This document shows positions 33,249 to 44,939 of a stretch of DNA of 64,000 nt, one piece after another (within the stretch, counting starts at the first letter, position 1; each line of letters opens with the position of its first letter). Under the pieces are notes generated by a model. It had not been told where the DNA came from, searched no databases, and saw only the letters and a list, made by a program, of their open reading frames with translations. Position numbers and translations under genes: made by a program. Source of the stretch: Dactylorhiza incarnata (taxonomy: Eukaryota; Streptophyta; Magnoliopsida; Asparagales; Orchidaceae). Location of the stretch: assembly GCA_033032865.1 (NCBI GenBank), contig JAWHQI010000004.1:18644001-18708000 (forward strand). The letters are read 5' to 3'.

Positions 33249-34767
33249 TGTTGGAACAACCCTATTACTTATTTGTGCTAGGATCACTATATGTTGATTA
33301 GGATCTATATTGACCCCATTGTATAGTCTTAGGGTCATGTTTTAGGCTGATTAGATTAGTCAAAACTTAGGAAAATTCAAGCTCAACAAATGGCCAGTGG
33401 TGTTCGACGAATGTTCAGATTCGTTCGACAAATTGTTTCCAGCAGACTGAAGAAATATAGATAGTTCCAGCTCTCGACATTTCCTGAGCAGCGCTCGACA
33501 AATGGCCAGTGGCGCTCGACGAATTCTAGCAAGCGCTTGACAAATGGCCAGCGGCGCTCGACGAATTCTAGCCAGCGCTCGACAAATTCCTTTCTGAAGG
33601 TCAGAATAATATTCTCAGTTGGACATCAGTTCTCTGAACACAAATCGACAGAATAACGGATATATTTATTTCTCCTTGGACGTATTCAGTCAGCCATGTA
33701 AGGATATCTTTCTTATTTATTATATCCTTATATTCTTTCTATTCCAAGAATAAGAATAGTCGTTGACATTTAATGCCAAGGCATCTTTCTCGACAAAAGG
33801 AATTGAAAGGACCTGCCAAAATCGTTTTGGGTGGCTACTTGGTTCCAAGAAGGATTTAAGTCAGAAAAAGACATTCCTTAAAAGACAGAAGATTTGAATT
33901 TGAAAATAGACAAGCTATCATAGAAGAAATATTATCAACTGAGAGAGTCGATTTTCACATAGAAAAACAGAGAAAAACTTCACCATCTCCAACTCTCTCT
34001 GTTATCACAGAACAAGGAGAACAGAAGAAGTTTAAGAGGAAGAAGAAGAAGAAAATATACTATTCTTTCCAGCATTCTTCCTCATCAAGGCAGCATCCTC
34101 TTCATTCTGAGAACAAGATTCAATCTCTCAGATCTGCTGCAAGATAAAGTCTTTCAAGAGCAACAACAATCTGAAGATTAATTTCTTCCAGATAATCTGC
34201 TACAAAGACTTCTTTTTGAGAAAGCTCTATCCACAAAGCTGTCATCAACCCTCATCAGACAGGGGGAGCTTTCTGCTTTAACACCATTTGTCTTCTCTTA
34301 GATCATTGATAGAGAAGAACATTCTAAACCTTTTATCTCATCTTGTACAGGGTTAATACTCCCTTCAAAAGTTTACCCAGTGGTGGCAAGACACCTTATC
34401 AAAAAATCCTTCTGTGGTTTTTAAGCACCTTATCAAAAGCTTATTGGTGTGTGGTCACCTTATCAAAAACCCCTTGGTGCCTGGGCACCTTATCAACCCT
34501 CCTAGTGGATTCCTACGAAGAGTGGTAGAAGAGTAGACGTACCCAGATATATTGGGGAACTACTATAACTCCTTGTGTCTTCTGTGCTTGCTTATTTCTG
34601 TGTGCTTGTGTTGTGTGCTTTTTACTGTTCCTATTTTTATCTTTAATTCTCACTGATTACACATATACTTAAACAATATTTTAAATTCCGCTATAAAACT
34701 AAACAAAAAGTTTTAATACTCTATTCACCCCCCTCTAGAGTAATTTAAGATCTGACCTCCACTTTCA
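33249..34767 (+). repeat. LTR2, shared middle LTR of the B array
   Basis: 1519 bp, TGTTGG to TTTCA. It acts as 3' LTR of B1 (PPT on its left) and as 5' LTR of B2 (primer site on its right). It has a short C tract where LTR1 and LTR3 have long ones. Confidence 0.93.
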
Positions 34768-34769
34768 AT

Positions 34770-34781
34770 TGGTATCAGAGG
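34770..34781 (+). other. Primer-binding site of B2
   Basis: TGGTATCAGAGG, 11 of 12 to the initiator-Met complement, two bases after LTR2. Confidence 0.85.
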
Positions 34782-34881
34782 GAGGTTGATTCTTTACATG
34801 CTAACACCTGAATCACAAAGATCAACCAGATCTTATTTTTTCTAAGAGTTTCTCTCTCTACTTTTATCTTATTTAAAACTC

Positions 34882-36927
34882 ATGGCACAAAACAAGGAAT
34901 ATTCCAGTACAAGACCTCCTATGTGCAATCTCAATAAGTTTGCACTATGGAAAGCAAGGATTAGGCTCTACATGAACTCCATTGATGAAGAGATTTTTAA
35001 TGTTATTCTAACAGGGCCTCCAGCACCTACAACATCAACTAGCACTGGAGCAACCACAGACAATACTGTTGTTCCACCCCCTGAGTGGACTGAAGCTCAG
35101 AAGAAGCAAAGAAATGCAAATGCAAAGGCCATGAACATTCTGGCCCTAACTATGTTAGATGAAATATTCTAGAAGGTTGTTGAGTGCACCTCAGCAAAAG
35201 AAATTTGGGAATCTCTCAACAACATGGTGGCAGGCTCAGCAGATGAAAGAAAAGATATAAGATCTCATCTGATTTCTCAATATGAGAACTTCAAGAAGGT
35301 AGGATCAGAAAATGTTGCTGATATGTACAACAGGCTCAGCCTCATAATAAATGAGCTGAAGTCTCTGGACAAAGTGATCTCACTCACAGAGATTAATGAC
35401 AAAATTCTTATGTGCTTCCCCAGCACATGGGACTCCAGAATCTGGCCAATCAAGGAAGCCAAAAGTCTAAATGAGATCACCACTGAAGCCTTGTTGGGAA
35501 AGCTCAAGTCTTTTGAGCAGCTTATCAAAGCCAGGGAAGCTGAAGAATCTACTTCATCTCCAGCACCCAAGAAGGAAAGAAGCATAGCCTTCAAGGCTGC
35601 AGAGGATGAAGGAAAAGCTCCTGACAATGAGGAGTTTATGAATCTGTTTGCCAAAAGATTCTACAAGATGGCTAAGAAAGACATCAGGAAGAAGCTATCC
35701 AGAAGCCATGACAAGCCAAGGTATGACAAAAACCACTCTAATGAAATTATATGTTTTAGTTGCAGGAAACCAGGACACATTGCTCCTGAATGTCCAGAAA
35801 TTCAACACCAGAAGGACAAGAAGGAAAGAAGAAAAGAAAAGGAAGAAAAGAAGGGCTCCAGCAAATCTTCCTCCCACTCTCACAAAAAGAAGGGAAGAGG
35901 ATTTGTAGCAACATCCTGGAGTGAGACAGAATCTGAATCAGAATCTTCATCTTGTTCTTCTGATGAAGAAGAAACAAAAGAAAACAGCCAATGCTTAATG
36001 GCTATTTATGACTCAGACAATGAGTCACAATCAGCATCATCATCCAGCTCCAATGATGATGAAGAAGAAAAAAATTTCTGCATTATGGCAATCAATGCCT
36101 CAACCAACAATTCTGATGAAGAGAAATCAGAATCAGAAACAGAAGATGATATTGATCAGGTATTATCTAGCTTTGATTTTACTTCTATTGAATTCAAAGA
36201 TGATTTCAAAATTCTTTGCCAAGAGTTAATACTATCTGAGAAAGAAGTAATCTCTCTCAGAAATAAGTTAGTTGAGATGAATAATATAAGTGAAGAGAAT
36301 GCAAATCTTAAGAAAGATTTGGCTGCCTCCAGAGAACACATTACTCTTCTTGAGAATAAGTTATTTGAAGCCAAAAAGTTTGAAGAATCCCTCAATGGGA
36401 GAAGTATCAAACTGATGGACATCACGAGCACTGTCATTGCTAGATTTCACAATAGCAAACTGGGCTTGGGTGCTTCATCAAGTGAGTCATCTCTGATTAA
36501 GAGAAACATCCTCTCCACACTCATAAAATTCATTTCTGCTAAAAGCAAAGAGGCTGCAGAAAGAAATAAAGATATTTCAAGCAAGTCTGTTAAGGATAAG
36601 AGAATTCAGAAGAATTCATCGAACGAAGCTCGACAAAAAGATTCAAATCTGTCGAACGGGGATCGACAAAAACTGAGAGCAAATTTTCAGTATAGTTATA
36701 ATATGAACGGCGGTCGACGAATTTATTCAAATTCTTCGAACAAGCACTATACAAAAAACTCTAAGAATTCTAATCCTAAATACACTAAAAATCCTTTTAC
36801 TGAGTGGACTATACCTCCAAGGAGATATCATCCACAAGGCTATAAGGATCAGCCTGAAATGTCATTTATCTCTGAATTTTGTGGTAACATAAAAGGACCC
36901 AAGGTAGTCTGGGTCAAAAACAACTAG
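34882..36927 (+). CDS. gag: gag of B2 (one internal amber codon)
   Basis: 681 codons, open except for TAG at codon 97 (35170-35172), which B1 shares. Domains: N-terminal segment with NKFALWKARIRLYMNSIDEE; UBN2-type Gag domain (about codons 115-215, ADERKDIRSHLISQYENF); CCHC knuckle CFSCRKPGHIAPEC (CX2CX4HX4C) from 35751; Lys-rich and then Ser/Glu/Asp-rich stretches; a coiled-coil-like region (about 36190-36430); and a basic Asn/Ser/Lys tail. It ends GPKVVWVKNN then TAG at 36925-36927, with pol following in the same frame. A uses Gln at the codon-97 position, so the amber is derived. As read, translation from the ATG gives 96 residues unless suppressed. Confidence 0.88.
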
Positions 36928-39900
36928 TTTATGTTTTTGTGGTTGCAGGTACACAGCTATCCAAGAACAAATCAAAAATGGTATTTGGATAGTGGCTGCT
37001 CAAAGCATATGACAGGGAACAAGGCCAACCTGAACAACTACAAGGCAAAGCTTGGACCCAAGGTGATCTTTGGAGACTCCAACTGTGGCCAAACCAAAGG
37101 CTATGGCCAAATTAAAGTTGGAGCAGTGACATTCAAGGAAGTAACCTATGTCAAAGGTCTGAAGCATAACCTCATAAGCATAAGTCAATTATGTGATGAA
37201 GGTTATCAGGTAACATTTAATAAATCAGAATGTATTATTAAGACTTCTGATAATATTATTGTTTTATCACGTTTTAGGCAAGGCAACATATATTTGGTAA
37301 ATTTCAATTCATCAAAATCAGAAATTTGTTTATTTAATGAGCTAAGCAAATCTAGTGAATTATGGCATAAAAGATTAGGACATGTAAACCTTAGGACCAT
37401 TGCCAAACTATCTAAGGACAATCTTGTTAGTGGTCTACCATCAGGATCATATAAGAAAGAAGGTCTTTGTAGGGCATGTCAATTGGGTAAGCAAACTAAA
37501 AATAGCTTTAAATCATTATCTAAAAGTGATTCACCTAGAATCTTATACTTGCTACATATGGACCTTTTTGGACCTATAGCAATAAAGAGCTTAGGGGGGG
37601 AAGTCTTACACTCTAGTTATTGTAGATGACTTCTCTAGATTCACCTGGGTGTTCTTTCTGAGAGAAAAGTCAGATAACTTTAAAGTTCTTACAAAATTTC
37701 TTAAGAGCATACAGATTGAGTACTCTAATGTAGTTGCATTGATCAGAAGTGATCATGGCACTGAGTTTGAGTCTCTTCTCATGCAAGAATTCTGTGAGAT
37801 GGAGGGTATCAGGCATTGCTTCTCAGCTCCTAGAACTCCTCAACAAAATGGGGTAGTTGAAAGGAAAAATAGAACTCTAATTGAATCAGCAAGAACATTG
37901 CTTGCAGATGCTAACTTCCCCCTATCTTTTTGGGCAGAGGCTGTCAGCACAGCAAATTATGTTCTGAATAGAAGTTTGATACACAAACTTAAGGGTAAAA
38001 CTCCCTATGAATTGCTTAAAGGGAAGAAACCTAAAGTTGATTATTTTAGAACTTTTGGATGAAAATGTTTTGTTCATAACAATGATAAGAAGTACCTTAG
38101 AAAATTTGAACCAAAATCTGAAGAAGGAATCTTCTTAGTATATTCAATAGTTAGCAAAGCATATAGGGTATTTAACAAATCCTCTCTTAAAATAGAAGAG
38201 TCTATGCATGTTTCCTTTGATGAAACTAACATGTTTTACAAGGATAAGAATTCTTCTACCAAGAACACTTTGCAGGTACCAGCTCTATGTGAAGAGCTTA
38301 AAGGATTAAATTTACAGACAGGAGATTCACTGCATCCATCACCACAAACTCTTGAAGATAGTGAAGAGGAAGATCATCCAGATCTTGTTGATAATCTAAA
38401 TCAAGTAACAGCAGAATATCCTCCACAGGATGTAACAGCTGAACAAATTCCCAATGTGGATACTACTGCTGAACCAACTCCAACTGTTGATCACATCACA
38501 TTTAGAGATCATCCAATTTCACAAGTGATTGGTGATATCACAGCAGGTGTTCAAACAAGGCATCAACTACACCAAAATCAGATGCATACATGTTTCCTAT
38601 CACAAGTTGAACCTCAAACCATAAAAGATGCAGAACAAAATCCAAATTGGATTCTTGGAATGCAAGAGGAACTCAACCAGTTTGAAAGAAACAAGGTTTG
38701 GGATTTGGTTCCAAGACCAAAAGGCCATCCAGTTATTAGCACCAAATGGGTCTTCAGGAACAAGCTTGATGATCATGGCAATATTGTGAGAAACAAAGCA
38801 AGATTGGTAGCTCAAGGATATTCACAGGAAGAAGGCATATATTATGATCAGACATTTGCCCATGTTGCAAGGCTTGAAGCTATAAGGATTTTCTTGGCCT
38901 TTGCTGCATTCACAAAGTTCAAGGTGTATCAAATCGATGCGAAGAGTGCTTTTCTCAATGGAGACATCAAAGAAGAAGTCTATGTGGAACAACCACCAGG
39001 TTTCATCTCTCCAACTCATTCCTCCTATGTATTTAAGCTTAATAAAGCTCTTTATGGTCTCAAACAAGCTCCTAGAGTATGGTATGAGACTTTAGCTAAT
39101 TTTCTCTTGGAAAACAATTTCTGTAGAGGCATAATAGACAAAACCTTATTTTACAAAGTACATAAAAATCAAACTCAACTAGTTCAAATATATGTAGATG
39201 ACATTATCTTTGGTTCTACTGATTCAAATTTGTGCAAAAGATTTTCCAATCTAATGCAATCAAGATTTGAAATGAGTAGTATGGGTGAATTATCATACTT
39301 CCTTGGTCTTCAAGTGAAGCAAACCCCATCTGGAATCTTCATTTCCCAATCTAAGTATGCTAAGGAATTAGTGAAAAGATTTGGAATGTTTGATTCCTTT
39401 ACTATGAAAACACCCATGGCCTCTAATGCTGTTATTAATACTGATGAATTAGGGAAACCTGTTGATCAGAAATTGTATAGGGCAATTGTTGGCTCTCTAC
39501 TCCATTTAACAGCCAGTAGGCCAGATATAATGTTTGCTACATGTATTTGTGCTAGGTTTCAAGTTAACCCTAAAGAATCTCATCTTACTTTTCTAAAAAG
39601 AATTTTAAGATATATAAAGGGTTGCCCTAATCTAGGACTTTGGTATCCAACAACATCTGAATTTGAATTAACTGGGTTCTCAGATTCAGATTATGCTGGA
39701 TGCAGGGTAGACAGGAAAAGCACATTAGGAACTTGTCAATTTCTTGGTGATAGGCTTGTGTCTTGGTTTTGTAAGAAACAAACATCTGTGTCTACATCAA
39801 CAGCTGAAGCTGAATACATAGCTGCTGGCAGTTCCTGCTCACAGATATTGTGGATACAAAATCAGCTCCTAGACTATGGTGTCAACTTAAATAGTTCAGT

Positions 39901-40141
39901 TATATTTTGTGACAACACTAGTGCAATATCTATAGCACAAAATCCAGTTCTCCATAGTAGGACTAAACACATAGAAATTTGGCACCACTTCCTTAGGGAT
40001 AATGTGGATAAAAACAAAATTTGCCTACAATTCATTTCTACTGATTTGCAAAGAGATGATATTTTCACCAAGCCCTTGGATGAAAAGAAGCACGTCTTCT
40101 TTATAAATCAACTAGGAATGATAGATGGAGACTCAATCTGA
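36928..40141 (+). pseudogene. pol: pol of B2 (protease-integrase-RT-RNase H)
   Basis: In frame with gag after a single TAG. Protease LDSGCSKHMTG (Asp codon 36988-36990) is intact. Integrase zinc finger LWHKRLGH and CRACQLGKQ, catalytic HMDLFGP, SDHGTEF and VVERKNRT. A run of 7 G at about 37597-37603 (6 in B1) shifts the frame, and TGA at 38060-38062 (Cys in B1) breaks integrase. RT YVDD at 39191-39202, RNase H DSDYAGC and STAEAEY intact. From 38204 the frame is open to TGA at 40139-40141, followed at once by TAA. Better preserved than B1 but not functional as a polyprotein. Confidence 0.92.
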
Positions 40142-40169
40142 TAAAAATTAAATATTTCTATTTATCCCA

Positions 40170-40405
40170 TAAATTCGTCGAACGAAGAACGACAAATTTG
40201 AACCATTTGTCAAACAGCAATCGACAAAACCTGTTAACCTTAGAATCGATAAAGACAGTTTCATTTATTGAACGATGGTCGACGAGAAAGGTGTTCTCGT
40301 ACAGGGTCTGACAAAGAAATAAAGCCTTTTCGACTACTAATTTTATTAGGTTTTGACGAACAGCGGCTTACGAATGCGCCCTCATTCTTCGACACTTCTA
40401 TATAA
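40170..40405 (+). promoter_or_regulatory. Putative internal promoter of B2 env-like ORF
   Basis: Same arrangement as 15820-16051: TTCGTCGAACG, ATCGACAAAAC and GGTCGACGA motifs, then TATATAA at 40399-40405, 97 bp before the ATG at 40502. Confidence 0.5.
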
Positions 40406-40481
40406 GCTTTATTTTATCTTATTCTAAGCTTTGTGCCTACAGAAATCGTCTTTCCCTGCAGTTCCCCTCTGCACTTGATCT

Positions 40482-40496
40482 TCATTTTCTTTGCAG
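40482..40496 (+). other. 3' splice-site sequence before B2 env-like ATG
   Basis: TTTTCTTTGCAG then GAACAATGG, as in B1. Confidence 0.4.
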
Positions 40497-40501
40497 GAAC
40501 A

Positions 40502-43240
40502 ATGGCGATTCCTCAGGCCGCTCTGCACTCAAAGAAGTTTGACGCAGGCTTCGATATTGACATGGACTCTTTCGCACAGTCTGACCAAATATTCAAAGAT
40601 ATTCTTCAAATGCTGGAAGAACAACATCTAAGGAAGTTTCTAAGCACCAGGCAAAAGATAGCTGTGGCAGAGATTAAGGATTGGGTTTACACTGCAAAAC
40701 CAGTCGATGAAAGCTTGTCTGGAACAATCTCAGGTCATCAAGTATCTCTCTCTCCCACTATTCTTTCTGAAATTTTTGGTTTTGTGAATGGTGATGATGA
40801 CTTAGATATAAGCTCAAATGAATTTGATGCAGCTTTAGTCAAAATGGGTCATTTGACTGGAAACCCTAACCACCTTTTGAAAAAGAACTTGTCCCAGGAC
40901 TACAAGTTCTTAGCAGACATTGTTGGAGAAGTCTTGCTGGGCAAGACTTCTGGGAATGACTACATCAATAGGCACCACTTTCTATTGATGGTGGCCTTGA
41001 TGGAGAAGGAGAAAGTCAACTGGGGATCAATTCTTTTTGAACTGATTAAAAAAAAATTCTAAAGATAGTGTAAGTTTTGGAAGAGTTATAGGGATTTTCC
41101 TGCAGGAAAGACATCCAGACCTTCTGGTGTCACCAAAGGTGACCATAAATGCCAGCAAGAGGCTGACCTCAGCACTCTTTGCTAAGTGGGATAGGGTAAT
41201 TCCCAAGAAGAATACAGGACCTGATGCCTCCAGGAAAAGGAAAACTTCTGAGGACACAAGGACTGACTATGTCACTCCCTCTACCCTTCCAGAAGTTCTT
41301 CCCTCAGTTCCTTCTCCTTCTCATATCCATCACCACCTGCTCAACAGTCTCCTGCACATTCTCATTCTTCACCACCTTCTTCACCTATCAATGATATTCC
41401 ACCTCTATCTCCAGAACCACAACCTACCACACCTCCATCTCCAATACATAATGAATATCAGTCACCCACTCATCCCCCTAGTCCAATCCATCCAGATATT
41501 CCCACACACACTACCAACATCAGCAATATCTCTTCAATTCCTACAATCTCATCTCCATCCACTTCACAACCATCCTCTATTCATCCACCAGATTATCTAT
41601 CTCTCAACATTACCTCCATTGCTTATCAGGTTTTTGATCATATCCTTCCTAGAATAAGCAAACTCCTGGATGCAAAACTTGCTCCAGTTCTTCAGGAAAT
41701 TTCTGCTCTATCTGATAAGATAACTTCTCTTCCTTCCTATCTTGCTGTCCCTTCTTCTAGGGGCCTAGATTCTGGCTGCCCTGAAGCTAGGCAGGTGGAG
41801 ATGTCCTATGAAGAAGCTCCAGAAATAGAAGCTACTCCAGAAGATACAGAAGCTACAGTTTTTGATACAGATATGGTTGATACACAAGTTATAGAAGAAA
41901 TAAATAGTATATGCATTCTTCCTTCCACTGACCTATATAGTTTATTATCAAAATTTGATGTTAAATATACTTCAAGGGTATCACCAAAAGTGTACATAGA
42001 GGATTTATCAAAGTCTCTGATATGCCTTCCTCAGAAGACTCATTCTAATATCATAAAAAGTTATATCTCCTCTATTCCTTCAATCACTGATCAAGACATC
42101 CAGATGAAGGATCTTTCTGCAGAACATGAAGATGATCTTGTAGAATTCCTTGCACCAGATACAACAGTCTCAAACATTGTTTCCTCACCTCCAATTGCTG
42201 TATGGAATGAAGAACCAATGCCAAGCTTTGATGAAATCTGGAAAGTGGCAGAGGCAGAGTTTGATAAAGCTGAAGAAGAAAGATCAAAAGCCTGTGAAGC
42301 AATCAAAAGAATTGATGACTTATATAATAAGTCAATTTCTTCTTCTGACTCTGAAGATGATAATGATGATAATAGTGATTCTGATGATACATTATCAAAG
42401 AAAAGAAAGAAAAGAACAGCTAAGTCAAAGGTTGTTCCCAAGCCTCCAAATCCAAAGAATGACATTCCTCTTTATATTTTGTATAATGTTCCTCTTGATG
42501 AGAAAACTCCTCACTGGATGAAGCTCTCCAGAAATGAGAATAACAGGAGGAAGAAATTCAAGAAGACTGGCTACATCCCTGACAAACCTGTCAAGCACAA
42601 TCATCCTCCTCCACCTCCTCCTCCAGCAGCTGGTGCAGCAGGATCAGCAGGTGTATCATTCTCTTCTTAGAAGCAAAGCCCTCAACAATCAGGGAGACCT
42701 GGTAGTTCTAGTGGTTCTCAAACCTCTGGATCAGCCAGTGCTCCTCCTTCTATGAAATCAGCATTTGCCTTAAAAAAAGTCAAGCCATTATTTCACCTCA
42801 AATATCATCAGAATACAAACTTCACATTTCTGATGGATCTCTACACAGAGATATAGCACCTCAAAAGGTCACTAAGGATAAAGATGTTTCAGAAGATATT
42901 TATTATTCTCCAGATCCTGAAGAAGAAAATATTATTTCAAATGGCAAGATTCAAAGAGTCAACTACTCTTGCACAGATTAACAAGGCAAAAGCAGAAGGC
43001 AGAGATTTCTCAAATATCTCAACCATGTCAGAATACAGAAGAAAAGAACTTGAAAAGTACACACCAATTAAAGCATTCAATGCTGGAAAATATATTGATA
43101 TGCACCCAGAAGCATTTATTCCTCATGTCAAAGAATAGAAAATCATTGGAGCTCAAGATCTGTTCATTAGCAAAATGAAATCAGAAGATCCTAACAGGAA
43201 GATCATATTCAAGCCACCTTCTCAGGACAAAAAGTCCTAA
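40502..43240 (+). pseudogene. env-like third ORF of B2
   Basis: Starts MAIPQAALHS and is open to 41062, where a run of nine A shifts the frame. It then reads VTINASKRLTSALFAKW (from 41127) and, after a further shift near 41330, a proline-rich stretch followed by EMSYEEAPEIEA (about 41798) to TAG at 42668-42670. The frame continues beyond to MARFKESTTLAQ (about 42941), TAG at 43136-43138 and a last stop at 43238-43240. Layout: N-terminal globular part, Pro-rich part, helix, acidic part, KKRKKRTAKSK basic motif, Pro run, and a small basic C-terminal part. No convincing signal peptide or transmembrane span, so the env label rests on position and Sirevirus precedent only. Confidence 0.75.
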
Positions 43241-43406
43241 ATTATTACTTGTTTATGACTGTAAAGTTTTTAAACTCAGAGCATCTTACTCTTATCTTAT
43301 CTGATAATCTATTTACTTCTGTCAGATATATTTCATTTTATCTTGCTCTGTTGTTTATACTCTCTGTTGTATTTATTCAATTACTTGTCAAATAGTATCC
43401 TAACCC

Positions 43407-43420
43407 CAATAGGGGGAGAT
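43407..43420 (+). other. Polypurine tract of B2
   Basis: CAATAGGGGGAGAT abutting LTR3. Confidence 0.88.
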
Positions 43421-44939
43421 TGTTGGAACAACTCTATTACTGATTTGGGCTAGGATCACTATATGTTGATTAGGATCTGTATTGACCCCATTGTATAAAC
43501 TTAGGGTCAAGTTTTAGGCTGATTAGATTAGTCAAAACTTAGGAAAATTCAAGCTCAACAAATGGCGAATGGTGTTCGACGAATGTTCAGATTCGTTCGA
43601 CAATTTGTTTCCAACAGACTGACAGTTCCAGCTCTCGACATTTCCTGAGCAGCGCTCGACAAATGGCCAGTCGCGCTCGACGAATTCTAGCCAGCGCTTG
43701 ACAAATGGCCAGCGACGCTCGACGAATTCTAGCCAATGCTCGACAAATTCATTTCTGAAGGTCAGAATAATATTCTCAGTTGGGCATCAGCTCTCTGAAC
43801 ACAAATCGACAGAATAACGGATATATTTATTTCTCCTTGGACGTATTCAGTCAGCCATGTAAGGATATCTTTCTTATTTATTATTTCCTTATATTCTTTC
43901 TATTCCAAGAATAAGAATAGCCATTGACATTTAATGCCAAGGCATCTTTCTCGACAAAAGGAATTGAAAGGACCTGCCAAAATCATTTTGGGTGGCTACC
44001 TGGTTCCAAGAAGGATTTAAGTCAGAAAAAGACATTCCTTAAAAGACAGAAGATTTGAATTTGAAAATAGATAAGCTATCAGAGAAGAAATATTATCAAC
44101 TGAGAGATTCGATTTTCACATAGAAAAACAGAGAAAAACTTCCATCTCCAACTCTCTCTGTTATCACAGAACAAGGAGAACAGAAGAAGTTTAAGAGGAA
44201 GAAGAAGAAGAAAATATACTATTCTTTCTAGCATTCTTCCTCATCAAGGCAGCATCCTCTTCATTCTGAGAACAAGATTCAATCTCTCAGATCTGCTGCA
44301 AGATAAAGTCTTTCAAGAGCAACAACAATCTGAAGATTAATTTCTTCCAGATAATCTGCTACAAAAACTTCTCTTTGAGAAAGCTCTAACCACAAAGCAG
44401 TCATCAACTCTCATCAGACAGGGGGAGCTTTCTGCTTCAACACCATTTGTCTTTTCTTAGATCATTGACAGAGAAGAACATTCTAAACCTTTTATCTCAT
44501 CTTGTATAGGGTTAATAATCCCTTCAAAAGTTTACCCAGTGGTGGGAAGACACCTTATCAAAAAATCCTTGTGTGGTTTTTAAGCACCTTATCAAAAGCT
44601 TATTGGTGTGTGGACACCTTATCAAAAACCCCTTGGTGCCTAGGCACCTCATCAACCCTCCTAGTGGATTCCTACCAAGAGTGGTAGAAGAGTAGACGTA
44701 CCCAGATTTATTGGGGAACTACTATAGCTCCTTGTGTCTTCTGTGCTTGCTTATTTCTGTGTGCTTGTGTTGTGTGATTTTTACTGTTCCTATTTTTATC
44801 TTTAATTCTCACTGATTACACATATACTTAAACAGTATTTTAAATTCCGCTATAAAACTAAACAAAAAGTTTTAATACTCTATTCACCCCCCCCCCCCCC
44901 CCCCCTCTAGAGTAATTTAAGATCTGACCTCCACTTTCA
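43421..44939 (+). repeat. LTR3, 3' LTR of B2
   Basis: 1519 bp, TGTTGG to TTTCA, with a long C tract at about 44887-44905. It carries several bases not shared by LTR1 and LTR2, for example GCCATTGACA against GTCGTTGACA. The next bases (AATTG) begin C- gag. Confidence 0.93.

Larger units (their letters stand above)
8935..44939 (+). mobile_element. Tandem B array: LTR1-B1-LTR2-B2-LTR3
   Basis: Two Sirevirus-type internal regions share a central LTR (LTR1 8935-10416, LTR2 33249-34767, LTR3 43421-44939). B1 is split by Athila element G (18419-32593). LTR1 lacks about 48 bp of its 5' end, so no target duplication can be scored. The array lies inside C- gag. LTR1 and LTR2 share several bases against LTR3, suggesting LTR2 is the 3' LTR of B1 and that B2 lost its own 5' LTR by recombination. 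Confidence 0.88.

Noticed and set aside
36900..36951. 45-nt intron removing the gag-pol TAG in B (GTAGTC to TTGCAG)
   Set aside because: Ends look right and length is a multiple of three, but it is shorter than plant introns are known to splice.
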